A stretch of DNA of 64,000 bases. It comes from Cloeon dipterum (Eukaryota > Arthropoda > Insecta > Ephemeroptera > Baetidae). The stretch covers positions 36,708,959 to 36,772,958 of the forward strand of contig NC_088788.1 of the NCBI RefSeq assembly GCF_949628265.1, given 5' to 3'. The notes under the pieces are model-generated. The model had not been told where the DNA came from. It did not search any database and worked only from the letters and a program-made list of their open reading frames with translations. Below are positions 35,501 to 47,201 of the stretch, piece by piece; the stretch's first letter is position 1, and each line of letters begins with the position of its first letter. The position numbers and the translations under genes are program-made.

Positions 35501-38500
35501 GATGCTGCGCTGACCCCTCTTCGGACACGCGGCCTGGCAGTCGGCGAGGGAGACAAAGTTGTTTTTGTTGCCGCCGCAGCCGCCGTATACGAAAGAAACG
35601 CAGTCGTTTTTGGCCTGTGAATTTTTTGCAATGTCATTACACCGTAGACGAAAGAAAATATTTATCAGTCGTAACGCAAACAAAAGATGTGTCATAGAAA
35701 CGGACGCTGCACATACAGCAAAAGGGTATTTTCAGAAAGGGACCAAGGATTTATTGCTTTTCGAATCGGATAAATTGTAGCATTTAATCGTTATTTCCTT
35801 GGTTGGCAAATCAGAGAGGAGGAGAAAGCAAACAAAATAATATTTGTCAACCTCCATATTTAGTCTGGGCCAGCAGCCAAACAAAACAGAGAATGCAGTG
35901 TTTACTCGGAGGAAAGATAAACATAAACTTGCGAAACGCCGGATTATTGTTTTGTTGGTGCGGCCGAGAGGAGTCTGGTTGTATATAGAGTTACCTCCCC
36001 GGAAAAATAAAACGCGAACGCACTGTTCTCATATTGATCGTATGCTAAATGGTAACTCAATTCCTTCAGCAGGAAAAATTCCCCGAGTGCAGGGGACGAA
36101 AATGACGTTACGTATCGACTTTCATTCCCTTTAGCTGTGCAAGGGAAACTCGAGAGAGAATACATATTTCCCTCATTTTTTCCAAGGAAAAGGGAGGTTG
36201 CAATTTTCCACGCAATAAAAAAAGCTCGGCTGCCGATGTCAGAGATCAGAGAGACATGCTATTGACAAAGAAGAAAAGAAACTTTTTTTGTTCCTTTCGC
36301 CTGTTTCAGCGCGATGCAATTGTGGAGGGTGGAGCAGTCAAAGTTTCTTTGCCCTGCGGAACAAGATAATCGGCGGCGCTAACTTGAAGAAGTGATAAAT
36401 AATATTACCGCATCAAAAGCGAATCTGTGCTTGATGGCATCGCAACGGCCGGCGTCTAAAGACAAAAGGCAAGCGTCATCCCCAGGTTTTGCTGTTGTTG
36501 GCACTCCTAAAACACAAGAAAATTGATCAAAATGACACCTCAAAACAAAATTAATCAACACTTTTAAAGTAACCCTGGCCCAAAAGGTTTGAAGGGGGAT
36601 TTCCGCTGCACGAATTCGGAGAAAATGTTAAGGAAATGGCATAGAGATCATGGATAACGAGCAGTTGTAGGTCCAAGGCTGATCCACATTAACGATTCTG
36701 CGCCAGCATGGGCGCAACAATACGCGCGCGGAACACAATGCGCGCCTACATGCACGCACAATGAAACGAAAACTCTCGGCTGCGGCGTTGGCGGTGGCGG
36801 TGGCGCCGGATCCATTGTGAGAGCAGAGCATTACATCATTTTTGCCAGCCGCAATTCTCTGGATCCTCCCTGCTGCTGTCTCGACTGACAAAGTACCTGT
36901 GCGCGTTTAAATCTTGCTGAGTGCGTGTTTGAACAACAAACAATATTTTAAGGCCCGCGCGTATGGCGCCCGCGCGTATTGTTTCACTCGCACACGAGGC
37001 ATTATGTTGATGAGTTTTGTCACCTTGGGATGCGGAGTCAAGAGCGAGGCAGGGTAATTGCACCGTGTTTGCGGAGGAAGCGCACAATTATGCCTTTGAT
37101 TTGATATCTTGGAGTGATTACCCTGCTCACTCCACCTGTGCAAAGCCTCTCGCGGCAATTATCTGTTTAAACTCAATAAAGTTGTGTTTACGACGACATA
37201 ATTGGACTCGTAATGTTCAGCTTGGGGACATTCAGGCTGAAAGATAGACGCACATTTCTACTTTTACGTGATTAACTTTTTCTCACAAGGAGAGCGCACC
37301 TTTCCATCTAAAATTTGCCAAAGGAATAGTTTGGATTTCAATAAACTTTACATTTTTGCAATCTGCTCAGCAATAATGGACCATTTTCATAATTTTGGAC
37401 AACACGCACCCATTAAAATTGTTCTGGGAAGTCGGCACGACCAAACTAGTATGAATTGGTTTCGTACCCTGGTGGGCGAGAGGTACTGGAGGGGGTTGAC
37501 GCCGTTGTGTTCCTCGAGACCACTGTAGCGGTACAACCTGCTTCCAGTGTTTTCTAATTATTAGCATGGGGCTTATAAATTTGTTTTAAAAATACCCCGC
37601 CCGTTTAAAATAAAACCAGGGACGTGCAAGGACACAGCACGCGCCGCCCCCTGATTCGGACATTGCGCCTCATAAATTGATTTCTATACCTAAAGAAATT
37701 TTATTATTCTGGTGAATTCCTTTGTTTTTGTCAAATAGTTTAGATTTTTGTCTGTGCATTACAATTGGGGGGCAAATTATTAGAATGTATATAATATATC
37801 TGATGTACATGACCTCGCCAAAAGTCAATAAAGATGTAATTATCTACATCCGTGGAATGAATCAGTACGAGCGCGGCCTCCAGAAAAAATGGCAGTTTCG
37901 CAACACTCATCTCATCTTCTCTGCAGTGCTAATGATCATAACTCACGTCGCGCGCGCGGCGCAATTGGGCTTGAAACACGTTTTCCTCGTCTGGAGTAGA
38001 TCAATAGTGCTAATTAGCAGCGCGGCGAATAAATTAGGCTGGCTGTTGACACCTGTCTAGCTCGCAATGAAATAATCCTACTGCTCCTCCACACAAATTC
38101 TAATTAGAACGTGCCAGCCGTAGAGACAAAGCCTTGTATTATTCCAGTGAGCTGGTACATTAAGAAAACATAATATTCCGCGGTTGCCGCGGCACCGAGA
38201 GCGGCGAGAGCAGCCACAATTGGCCATGTTATTTATTAATTAGCCTGAAAGACTGGCTTGACTCGTCCAAAGTGCGCACTTTTAGGGTTGCCACTTGCTG
38301 AGTAAACAACGAACCCTTTTGAGCCCGGCGCCAGTTGAGCAAACACAAACTTTGCTCAATTAAACCGACTGAAATTTGGGTTTCCCCGAGCTTAAATTCG
38401 ATCCCTCGGCAGCAAAGGTCGCGTTTCACTTTCGGCCTAAAAAGTGCGCAGAGTGAGCATCTTGGATTACCGGGATTACCGGGATTACCGGTTGCTTGTG

Positions 38501-39322
38501 AAATATCAACGAGCGCAGTGAGACAAGAGGCAAAGAAATACACTTCATTAGTCCCTCGGGCGGTGACGGTGGAAATTAGACGTGCAAATAACTCGTTTTC
38601 AGCTTCTTTGCACAAGTGAATCATCCAAGGTTTATCTTGAATTACGAGAGACTTGTGTGTTTGTTCATTAATTGCTTTCAAGTGTGTTCAAAAGTTTCAG
38701 AGTGCTTGGCTTCTTCGTATTTAACTGCCAGACAATCAAAAACTCTCTCAAAATATTGAGCGACAACTCCAGATGGAACTTTTAAATGACTTTTTTTCCT
38801 AACAAAAAATAATTTCTTAAGAAGACTCGGTGCGCATATTTTAATAATTGAAAAAGAACAAAATATCCCGAACGTTCTCGTACTAGACAGCAGAATAGTG
38901 TGGCATGGATTTTATCTTGTAGATAAAGTAATGATGATGAGGCCTTGGCATCTAAGTCAGCTGTTGTCCATTACGAGAATTGTTCGGTGGTAAAAATCGT
39001 CAAAAAGTAGAGCATGTTTTTAATGAACTCTGTGGATGAACTTCTACACCTATGAGGCGGGTTTTCCCGTAGTAATCGAAAATTTGGCTTTGATCTCGTT
39101 GTACAACAACCTGTATTTCAATTATAATCTTTTGAACAATTTTTTCAGATTTGGATGGTTCAAACTGTCTTGGGAAAGCATTGTAAAGCACTTTAAATTT
39201 AAATTTAACAGACGAAAAGAAAATTTAGTGGTTGAAAATGAAGAGTTTTGGGTTTTGTTCTCACCTGGAGCAGCGAGCGCGGACGCGAGGCAGAGTAAGA
39301 GAGCGGAGAGCACCGGTGCCAT
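32583..39322 (-). CDS. Secreted Kunitz plus VWC-like cysteine-rich protein
   Basis: Ten exons on the minus strand: 39322-39265, 36506-36409, 35614-35443, 35376-35263, 34369-34237, 34180-34059, 33949-33812, 33759-33631, 32885-32787 and 32722-32583. Phases agree and the product is 400 residues. Signal peptide: [19 protein letters not shown] complete Kunitz domain (about 32-82), split by an intron, has the exact BPTI cysteine spacing (C32, C41, C57, C65, C78, C82) and [13 protein letters not shown]. The P1 position after C41 is Asp rather than Lys/Arg, so trypsin-like inhibition is unlikely. After a Pro/Ser linker come VWC-like units at about 111-147, 148-232 and 233-321 with repeated patterns such as CxYxGxxY, PxxxCxCxxGF and GCxP...CC...C. 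A Thr/Ser/Lys-rich linker precedes a final unit (about 355-400, DCVSCKC). Probably an extracellular modulator or matrix protein; the exact family is unknown. Confidence 0.85.
34500..34852. mobile_element. Fold-back MITE flanked by TTAA (family 1, copy B)
   Basis: TTAA-AAACCGTCTTTGATGAAG at the left and TCGTCAAAGACGGTCT-TTAA at the right form inverted ends. The arms share CCAAAACAATATGAA, GCGCATGCGTCAGAGCTGG and GAGCACACCA with the copy at 8483-8875. The spacer is the reverse complement of the other copy's spacer. It sits in intron 4 of the Kunitz/VWC gene. Confidence 0.85.
37335..37430. repeat. Single unit of repeat family 4
   Basis: Begins GGATTTCAATAAACTTTACA then TTTTTGCAATCTGCTCAGCA and ends near GTTCTGGGAAGT, like the tandem units at 24318-25130. 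It lies in intron 1 of the Kunitz/VWC gene. Confidence 0.6.
38464..38490. repeat. Three exact GGATTACCG repeats
   Basis: A 9-base unit repeated three times without error inside intron 1 of the Kunitz/VWC gene. The reverse strand reads TAATCC three times at 9-base spacing, the core bound by K50 homeodomain proteins of the Otd/Otx type. Any regulatory role is inference. Confidence 0.6.
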
Positions 39323-39367
39323 GCTGGTTGCGACGGCAACTGTTGGCCTGCGCCCGACTGCAGGTCT

Positions 39368-39375
39368 CTTTAATA
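39368..39375 (-). promoter_or_regulatory. TATA-like box of the Kunitz/VWC gene
   Basis: TATTAAAG on the minus strand about 45 bases before the start codon at 39322. Confidence 0.45.
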
Positions 39376-40081
39376 GCCTCGCTCAGGCCAAGTGAGTTTG
39401 CGTGGCTGTGCGAGGACCTTCGGGCTCTCTAGCATCTGCCGCTGACTCGCTGTGTTTGTGTCGAGAGCATGCACTTTGAATTTCTATGCGCCGCGTTTTC
39501 CTCCTCGCAGCGAGAAGAAAAAAAATGATTTATCAATTATTAATATCTTGCGGCAAGATTGTTGGCTGTGCGGCTGAAAGCTGCAAGGGAGGAAAAGTTT
39601 GTTGTTTTGGCGGAAGAACATGTTCCTTCTTACGAGAACTCCATTAATTCCCAAAGTTTGCCTGTATCTCCTCTCCACATCCCAATTTGCAAATACGATG
39701 AGAAATTTTCCGCTGGCTGTGCGTATATTTTTTGTGGACTCGCCTTTCCTCGTCGGTAGTAGCCTTCAACCTCCAGCCTTTAGCCGGGCAGATTATCAAA
39801 TTTATCCCTCTTTTATGCGAGCAAGGGAAACGTATCGCAAATCTCGGCTGTCGAAGTCATGATGGCCGCCTTCCAGCACCGATCGGAAAATGCCAGCAGA
39901 TAACGACAAGATGTTCACAATGTGATTAAATTTCCTGCCCGACGCCACCGCGTCCATGAGGAGGAGACGAGATTTTCCCATCGATCTCGCCACGAAACTT
40001 TGTGTAAGGATGGAAAAGGAGCTCAAATTCCCACGCAGAATCAGAAAACCCCCTTATTTTTTTTATTTCGGGACAGATCAA

Positions 40082-40087
40082 TTTATT
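40082..40087 (-). terminator. Poly(A) signal of the minus-strand OBP gene
   Basis: AATAAA on the minus strand 12 bases after the stop codon. Confidence 0.6.
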
Positions 40088-40099
40088 TCCAAACAGTGT

Positions 40100-43000
40100 T
40101 CAACCAAATAAGTTAAATGCATCCTTTAGAAATTTTCTGGCTTTGTTATTTTTCCGAACTATTTTCCGTTTCTTCAGTCCTCCCGATTGCGAGGCCCGCT
40201 GTATAAGCCTGATGTCGTTCACTTCCTTCTGAGCTCGCAGCCTGCCTGTATTGTAATAGTCGTTCTTCACCCGCCGATCAGGGTTTCCTGCAAGAATTCA
40301 ATCGCTAAATTTCAAGACCATTTGTGTCTTCATGCTGACCACTAGGTCGTCGTCTTATTCCATTGTTGTTTGCTGTAGTCAATTCGCCTCCGCTCGGCTG
40401 GCCTTGATCAGGGCCACCCTGCGCATAGTCGTATCCGTCGTAGCCATTGTAGTTGTTGTACGTGTCTGGAGTTGTCGGTTCCTCGCCGTAGGAATAATCT
40501 GTATTATAATCATTCGACTCGTAATCGCTGCCAACTGTCGACGTTTTGGGAAGGGGATCGCATTCTTTGAATTTGTTCCTCAAATCGATGCACGCCTGAC
40601 CTGAATTTAATTTATAATTTTTTTCCTGCTCTCGAGAGGGACACTCACTTATAATCGGTTTATTTGGTGTTGGACAGAACTGAAAATATTTATTTTATTC
40701 CATATCAATGCCAGGTAAAAAAAGAAATGCTCTTTTGATTTATCCCTCTCCATATTTACCATGAGCAGAACCTTCCTTACGCACTGCGTGAACACGAATG
40801 GAAACGCCAAATAACTCTGCTTCTGGTTCAAGTCGTCTGTAAATTTACATCTCTTTCAATTTGGCAAAAAGCGGCAGCAAATGCGGTAAAATTGCCTTGC
40901 GACGGCAGCATCAAAGTGAGAGGCTGATTGGAAGCTGCAAAAGAGCGTAAGGTTTTTTTAATATTCGAGTCGGGCGGCTGATGAGGAGCACGCAATCAAA
41001 ATCGATGTTTAATCAGAGTGCGAGGCACAGCAATTTGCACCACAATATGTATAACACAGCTGCTGCTGGAGCGAGTGAGTAATTATTAGAGAAACACCTC
41101 GTATGACAAGGGAGCAATTGACGATGGAGTCTGTCATCACGTCGTCCCACGACGTTTCAATGTTGTCGATGAACTCTTCCACCAGCGTCTTTGTGTACAG
41201 CTCCGGCTTTGTTGCGTCAAACTGAAAGCCGAACGGTGCCATTGTTAGAGTCGAAATTGTTTCCTATTCGAACACCGAGTTTGGTTTGATAATTAACACA
41301 ACTCTTATCCACAAAAACGTCGAGTAGTTAATGCTAACCGAATTCCTCTTTCCAGGTTTGACGTGCGAGAGGCTTCGGTTTGATTGCGGATTGAATATAC
41401 AAGTTATGAATAGCTGTTCAGAATTGCCGCAAATTTAGCGCTTTTGCCCGGGCATGAATAAATACAAAATCAATGCGCCGAGCTAGCATGTTCAGAGGCG
41501 TGCGAAAAACCGTATTTATAGATGGGAAAAACGCGAATCCATCACAAATGCAAATCAGAGGGTGGTTTTGTTATTGCGAGAGAGCAGCAGGAATTTCATT
41601 TGCCACACGATCAAAGGGCTAGTTTCAGCATGGCTGGCAGCTAAACCGTCCTACGCGGTAATATTTAACATGAGTAAATCAAACGCGTCACTCAAACATA
41701 TACGTATTGACAAAATTTACATTTTATGTACATTGTTTGTGCCTTAAATTTCCTTCCTGTGGCAAGATCAAGTTTTCAAAATATCGGTTTGCTTGTAGTT
41801 GCTCAAGAATTAAAATAATTTGCAACCATTTTACTCAAGCCTTTTTTATTTACTAGCCTCTACCTGTGTTTAAATTAAGTTTCTAATTTCTAGATACAAA
41901 AGAACAAATATTAACCACGATTAAAATATTCACTCTTCGACTCATAGAATGAAATTGAGACCAATAGGAGTTGATGGGGTGAGGGGTGAGCACCCCAAAA
42001 ACTATTCAGCTCATCAGGAAAAGTCAAACCAAGTCGAACCGTATTCCGTTTCTACATTTCTTACGCTCAGAACTCGAGATTTGATGCTCACAACATTTAC
42101 AAAAATTAAAAAATTTATATTTTTCAAATTTAAAAATAGAGAAAACGAAGCTAAATGCTACCTTAAAATGTTCACAAAAGTACAGTCGTACCCTGAGATC
42201 ACTTTTAAGGGGGATTCAGATTTTTAAAGTATGACGCTGGTTTTCAAAATCCAAAAACATACCTGGAAATTTTCGAAAATGAGCCTTGGTGACCTTTGAA
42301 CTTGACCAATGGCCTCAAATTTGGTGTTAATTCGATTGGGCTTGACGAGAGGAGCTCAACTTACACATTAACTTTCAAATTGAGTTATTACAGTCTTAAA
42401 ATTCGGCAAAAATATCTCGCAAAACCCGAAAAAATGAAAATTTTGAGGATTGTTTCTCATAGTATGAATTTTGTCAGATTATCTTGAAACCACCGAAATC
42501 GTTCTGTATGACCCCAGATTTTCACTCATACGATTCACCTCTCTATTAAAACAAAAAATTTTGGAACTAAGTCTCCAGCATAGCAAGTTTCTTTCTTTTA
42601 TTTTCCTAGTGAGGACAAAACTGATTCGCGTTCGGAAAAAGAATTGTCTGGCTGGCGCAAGAGACGAATGAATCGAATGGAAGGGGCCTCTCGAAATCGC
42701 ATTTATGCAACGGGCAATGCTTCAACGTCGAGAGGACTGCTTGTCTCGCCGGATAAAAGGGGCCGAGGCAATCTCTGCTCAACAAACAGAGATTCAGCGC
42801 CACGCAAGTGTGGACGGACTGAGCGAGCAGAAATAGAAACACGCCAGCCGCGCGGGAATTGGATAGATGATACGCGCGCGTTTTGCCAAAGTGATTCTTG
42901 AGAGTGTAAATAGGGACTTTGATTAAGAGCGTTTTCTGCTTACCCAGCCTCTTTCCGAGAAGAAGCAATCCATGAATTTCTGTGGAATTCGAATTCACTT

Positions 43001-43927
43001 GTTTAGCTCGCTGATCGATTTCTCAGGCCTCGCGTCTGTGCAAATATTGTAAAGGCCAGTCATGGATGAAGAAGGAGCACGAAAAAACGCTGATTTTCGC
43101 TTTTCCACCCGGTTAAACGGATTTAATGAAATGTTTATCGTACGCGCGCTCAGCTTTTCATCCACGCCCGCATTTCCGCACTCACCACCGCCATTGGCAC
43201 TCGCCGCACTGCAAACATTTTTTTTAATTCACTCAATCGCTTGGCAAAAGCTCTTTTACAATCAATTCTGTTCTTTGGGCTCGCCGACAGGTGCAAAACG
43301 TACTCGAGCAACACGGTTCTGTAGTACGTGTAGTCGTTGGCGTTTGAAGTGCGGTTCGTGCACACACGCAGCTCCGTTTCCATGAAGTCGAAAATCTTCG
43401 GGTGGTTTTGGCAGCACAGGCTAAGCTTCTGCAAATTAATCAAATACATTAAAAAAACCGTCTCATCATGAGATATTTAAATTATCTTTTCGCCTTGATA
43501 TCGAATTAATCTCATGCTTTCTTCTTTTCCAGTTAACGTATATATGTATTCACCCCAAAAGGCTGCTGAGAGCATGACTCGGCCAAGGATGGCGTCGACT
43601 GTTCATCCGGTAGACCCTCGTATGGGTAGCTGCTGCTATTTTAACGATGAGACGCTGAGAATACACCTTTTTCATGTTCAAACCTGCTTGTTGGATTCCT
43701 CAACTTGACGGGCTTTCGGCAGCGGCCAGGGACGCGACACCTTTTGCCTTTGACCACGCGCTGTGCCCTTCTCGGGCCGATGTTACTTTCGGTTGGCGCC
43801 CCTTTATTCTGCAATGTTGCACTTTGCTTATGATAAAATTTTAATTTGTTGCAACACTCACTTCGAGTTCGGCACTGAGCGCAGACGCCAGCAGGAAGAT
43901 AGTCAGAATTGTCAAAATAAGATGCAT
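40100..43927 (-). CDS. Plus-C-like odorant-binding protein with long low-complexity tail
   Basis: Eight exons on the minus strand: 43927-43862, 43428-43186, 42979-42944, 41221-41098, 40836-40760, 40679-40649, 40600-40340 and 40287-40100. All phases agree; the product is 341 residues. A signal peptide (MHLILTILTIFLLASALSA) precedes a cysteine pattern typical of Plus-C OBPs: LCC (about 26-28), ELRVC, IDCKRAF, MDCFFSERGW (about 106-115), SIVNC, FTQCVRKVLLM-FCP (the Pro after Cys is diagnostic), ACIDLRNKFKEC ending near 206. OBPs carry hydrophobic ligands in sensillar lymph or other body fluids. Unusually, about 135 residues follow the last Cys: first Tyr/Asn/Asp/Gly-rich (NYNGYDGYDYAQGG), then strongly basic (LKKRKIVRKNNK). 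The 36-base exon 3 equals in size and position an exon of the three OBP genes on the other strand, supporting common ancestry. Confidence 0.75.
41930..42480. repeat. Long copy of dispersed repeat family 2, reverse orientation
   Basis: Contains GACCAATAGGAGTTGATGGG, GAGGGGTGAGCACCCCAAAA, AAACCAAGTCGAACCGTATT and CAGAACTCGAGATTTGATGC, then GCTCAACTTACACATTAAC. The same blocks appear reverse-complemented at about 50460-50900. It lies in intron 3 of the minus-strand OBP gene. Confidence 0.7.
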
Positions 43928-45387
43928 GTTTCATTCTAGCGTTGCATTGGCCTAATTCTTTTTTACTATTTGAGTGATGTGGGCACCATCTGATCTGTGC
44001 TGCCAACGGAAACGTGCTGCAGCGTGCCATGGAACTATCACAAAGAGATTTTTGCGCTTGATAAAATCCAACATCAATTCACAAAATAATACATTCGTTT
44101 GCAGAAGCATTTTCTCGTGCATTGAAAAGGTTAAAATACAACGTTCTAATATCTGGCTTTTTTTAAAGCCTCTTAAAATTAGACAAAACTTGTATTGTTT
44201 TAAATTATTTTACGCAGCGCCAAGACCCGACCGGCCGCACATGATGTCTGCCCCAAGAGTCTCCACTCGAATGTTTGAATGAGACTTGGAATAATAAAAA
44301 GAGACAAAACACAATACCAGAAGTGAATATTTATTTAAAATAAAATGTTGATAACGAGAGAATATTTATGTCCATCACGACCATGGCAAAATGTTTTCAT
44401 CTGATCTTCCTCCAAACAAAAACCCAAGCACTTTTATAGCACTCCTGAAATTGCGCAATGCTCAAAAACACTCAAACTTTCACTGTCGAATGATCGTTGC
44501 CATTTTCTTGCAACAAAAGGAAGAAATTCGAGTTTGTTTGTTTGTTTCTGATCGAACTGAAGACTCTGGGAAGCGGCCATGTTTGAAAAGGTTTAATGAA
44601 AGTTGCACAACGAGCACGAAACCAAGATTGAAGTTGCGGCGCAGTGTTATTTTAGTATTTTGGATGCACCTTTTACAACAAATGTTTATTTTGGAATAAA
44701 AATTAATTACACTTAAACAAATTGCTGATTGTGATTTTAATTAATTTCGCAAATAGAACAGCTAGGAATTACTGCAATAGAACTTAAATGAAAATTTTTG
44801 TAAGGTTTTTAATTTAAAACAGCATAAAAATGCGTTGATGTAGGACAAGCAAGAGGAAATAAAACCAGCATGGCGGGCGGTGCTTCCTGTGGGAATGTGA
44901 CAGATTTTAAGTTTCAATCTCGCCAACGGCTGATATCACAATTGATAAGTTCTCCTAGAGAAATTGGATATTTCGGTAGTGCCCTAGTGCCCAAACAAGA
45001 AGACATTTAATTAAAAAAAACTCTGACATAAATAAAATAAACATAAATTTAATTTGCCTTCAATTTTGATTCTTGAGAGTCTATTGAATTTCGAATATTT
45101 CATCCTTATTAATATATAATAATCAGTTGTATACAACTCTTCAACTATGATGAATATAGAGCAAGGAATTTTAACTAGATTGCTTCATCAAGTTATGAAT
45201 ATGACGTTTGACAGTTTGCAACGCAGATTTATCATTTAAAAACTAGAAATTGTGGCGCAGTGTGCGTCACAGCTATCGGAAAACGAGAGGAAGCAGCGCG
45301 CACGAAGACCAAGTTTGCCGGGTTCCAAGCGACGCATCCTGTAGGCCGACAGCGCTCGCTTATTCTCTCGAACACTCAACTAGCAAA
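43928..45387. other. Shared upstream region between head-to-head OBP genes
   Basis: The 1.46 kb between the start codons of the minus-strand OBP (43927) and the first plus-strand OBP (45388). It must hold the promoters of both. No convincing TATA box or further gene was recognised. Confidence 0.5.
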
Positions 45388-46817
45388 ATGACCGTCAAAC
45401 TGCAAACCAAATTGATTTCTGCCTTCTTTGGTTCCATCGTGGTAAGTTACGCAATTCGCTTATTTCGGCAACGCGTCGTTACAAATTAAGTAAAAATGGC
45501 AGTTGGCAATTATGCTGTGGGACCGTGGCACCGAACTCGGTTACGATGACAACCCTCTCAACTACAGGGAGGAAGGCAAGCCGCACCAACAGCACTTGTG
45601 CGAGTAATTAAATTCTTGTCGCAGGTGACGAGAGGGTCATTCCTCGCGGCAAACGAAACGTTCCTGTATCAAGACTCAATGAAGCCTACAATTTGCTTAT
45701 TGTAACTGTCAAAATTGCGTGTTGCCAAAATTTTAGCTCAATGAAAACTGCAGGCGGCTGATGCGTGCTGTCCGAACATGCCTAAAATCATTCCAGACGA
45801 CGCCCAAGTCCAATGCGATTCAGGTTTTTGTTTATCCCGCCTTGTTATCAATTCGAGTAGTTAAAATTATTTTGCACAGTGTTGGGGGGAGCCGCGATCG
45901 GCAAGAAGCAAAGAAAGAAAAACACCAGGAATAAGGCAGGAAACCTGAACTTCTTCCAAAGGCTGGGCAAAAGATTATTAGGCTCAAACACCAACGCCAA
46001 TACTAATAGCAACAACAATAAAAACAAAAATAACAAAAATAACAAGAACAACAAGATCAACAAGAATAATAAGAATAAAGTTGCTAGACAGGGCCGTCAA
46101 ACAGCAAAGCAACAGCGTAAAATTCAGTTTTTTTAACCTTGCTCAATAATTAATTTGGTTTGCAGAAAAAATTCTGCTCTCATCGGTGGTGAGGAAAAAT
46201 CAGATTTCGATAGCTTTCAACCGAAATAAAACTAAAAACCCGAATTTTTCAGTGCTATTCAGCATGCATATTCACTTACATGGGCTGGGTTAGTATAGAA
46301 ATCGAGTTAATTCGCTCATTTTCTTGTATTGAAACGTGTCAGTTGAACGATTCGGCCCTGGAGCTAGACGCCATTGAAAGGGACTTTTTGGACACCGCGA
46401 GCCAACCAACCTGGGACACCAAAATCCAAGACGGTCTGTACACTTGCGAAGAGCCCTCGGCTTGTGAGTTTTGTCGTACTCAATAGGGAAACCAAATGCA
46501 AAAACAAAAATCGAAGGTGCTACGCCAGAGGTGATCACCGTCACTCAAGGCTATTGTTCAATCAAGCCTACCATCCTTTTGAACTGCATCAGGAAGCAGC
46601 TCGTTTTGGTATAGTCTTTAGTTTAACATCTTTTTGTTTAAGTAACAAATTAATTACGTTTCATAGAGTTGCCCAGATCCCGTCAAATGTAATTTGCTCT
46701 AATTAAAAAATTGCAACGCTCAGTTAGCTAATTTTGTTTTTCCAAACAGCTACAACTTGCAACAAGAAATTGGCGCAGCTCAGGAGGCAAGACATGACAG
46801 GAACTTTTAAAAATTAA
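45388..46817 (+). CDS. Plus-C-like odorant-binding protein, array copy 1
   Basis: Eleven exons: 45388-45441, 45503-45575, 45625-45701, 45754-45823, 45880-46116, 46166-46188, 46253-46288, 46343-46463, 46517-46608, 46667-46688 and 46750-46817; 290 residues. Exons 1-2 give a hydrophobic signal (KLISAFFGSIVLAIMLW). The cysteine frame is DACCP (about 72), VQC (about 89), CYSACIFTYMGW (179-190), LYTCEEPSA-C (about 225-231), GYCSIKP, LLNCIRKQL, SCP (263-264) and TTCN. The CxxxC, CP and spacing fit Plus-C OBPs. Exon 5 (about 92-170) is a basic Asn/Lys-rich insert ending GRQ...R. Exon phases match copies 2 and 3 throughout. Intron 2 is only 49 bases and starts with GC (AAG|GCAAGC); the paralogs have GT at the same place. 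The poly(A) signal is at 46882. Confidence 0.75.
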
Positions 46818-46881
46818 TGAAGGACATGATACGATCACTTCACGTTTGATATTTGGTTCAACTGGAATTGGCAACCAGTAC

Positions 46882-46887
46882 AATAAA
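46882..46887 (+). terminator. Poly(A) signal, OBP array copy 1
   Basis: AATAAA 64 bases after the stop codon. Confidence 0.65.
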
Positions 46888-47201
46888 AATTCATTCTATT
46901 AGTAAACCTACAGTGTTATTTATTAATATCCCAGATGAAGACTATGAATTAAATCAGAGTCATGTATAGGGAATTCTTACAGTCAAGTTGCAAAAATTCG
47001 AGTTATATTTTTTTCAAGCTAAATCAGAAATTTATGATATTGAAATTATATAAAACGTACACGTGTGTGTCATGGAAACTAATGAAGCAATATACGAAAT
47101 GGGTTGCACAGCGATGGCCGTGTTTTACATCCTGTCTCTCTGCAGGTTGTGTTCGGGTTTTACTTTTCTATCAAAGCCATACGGGGAAATTCCGCGTTGA
47201 C

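Noticed and set aside
38335-38681. Open frames of about 95-150 codons on both strands in intron 1 of the Kunitz/VWC gene
   Set aside because: No signal peptide, domain or splice context; composition is not coding-like.
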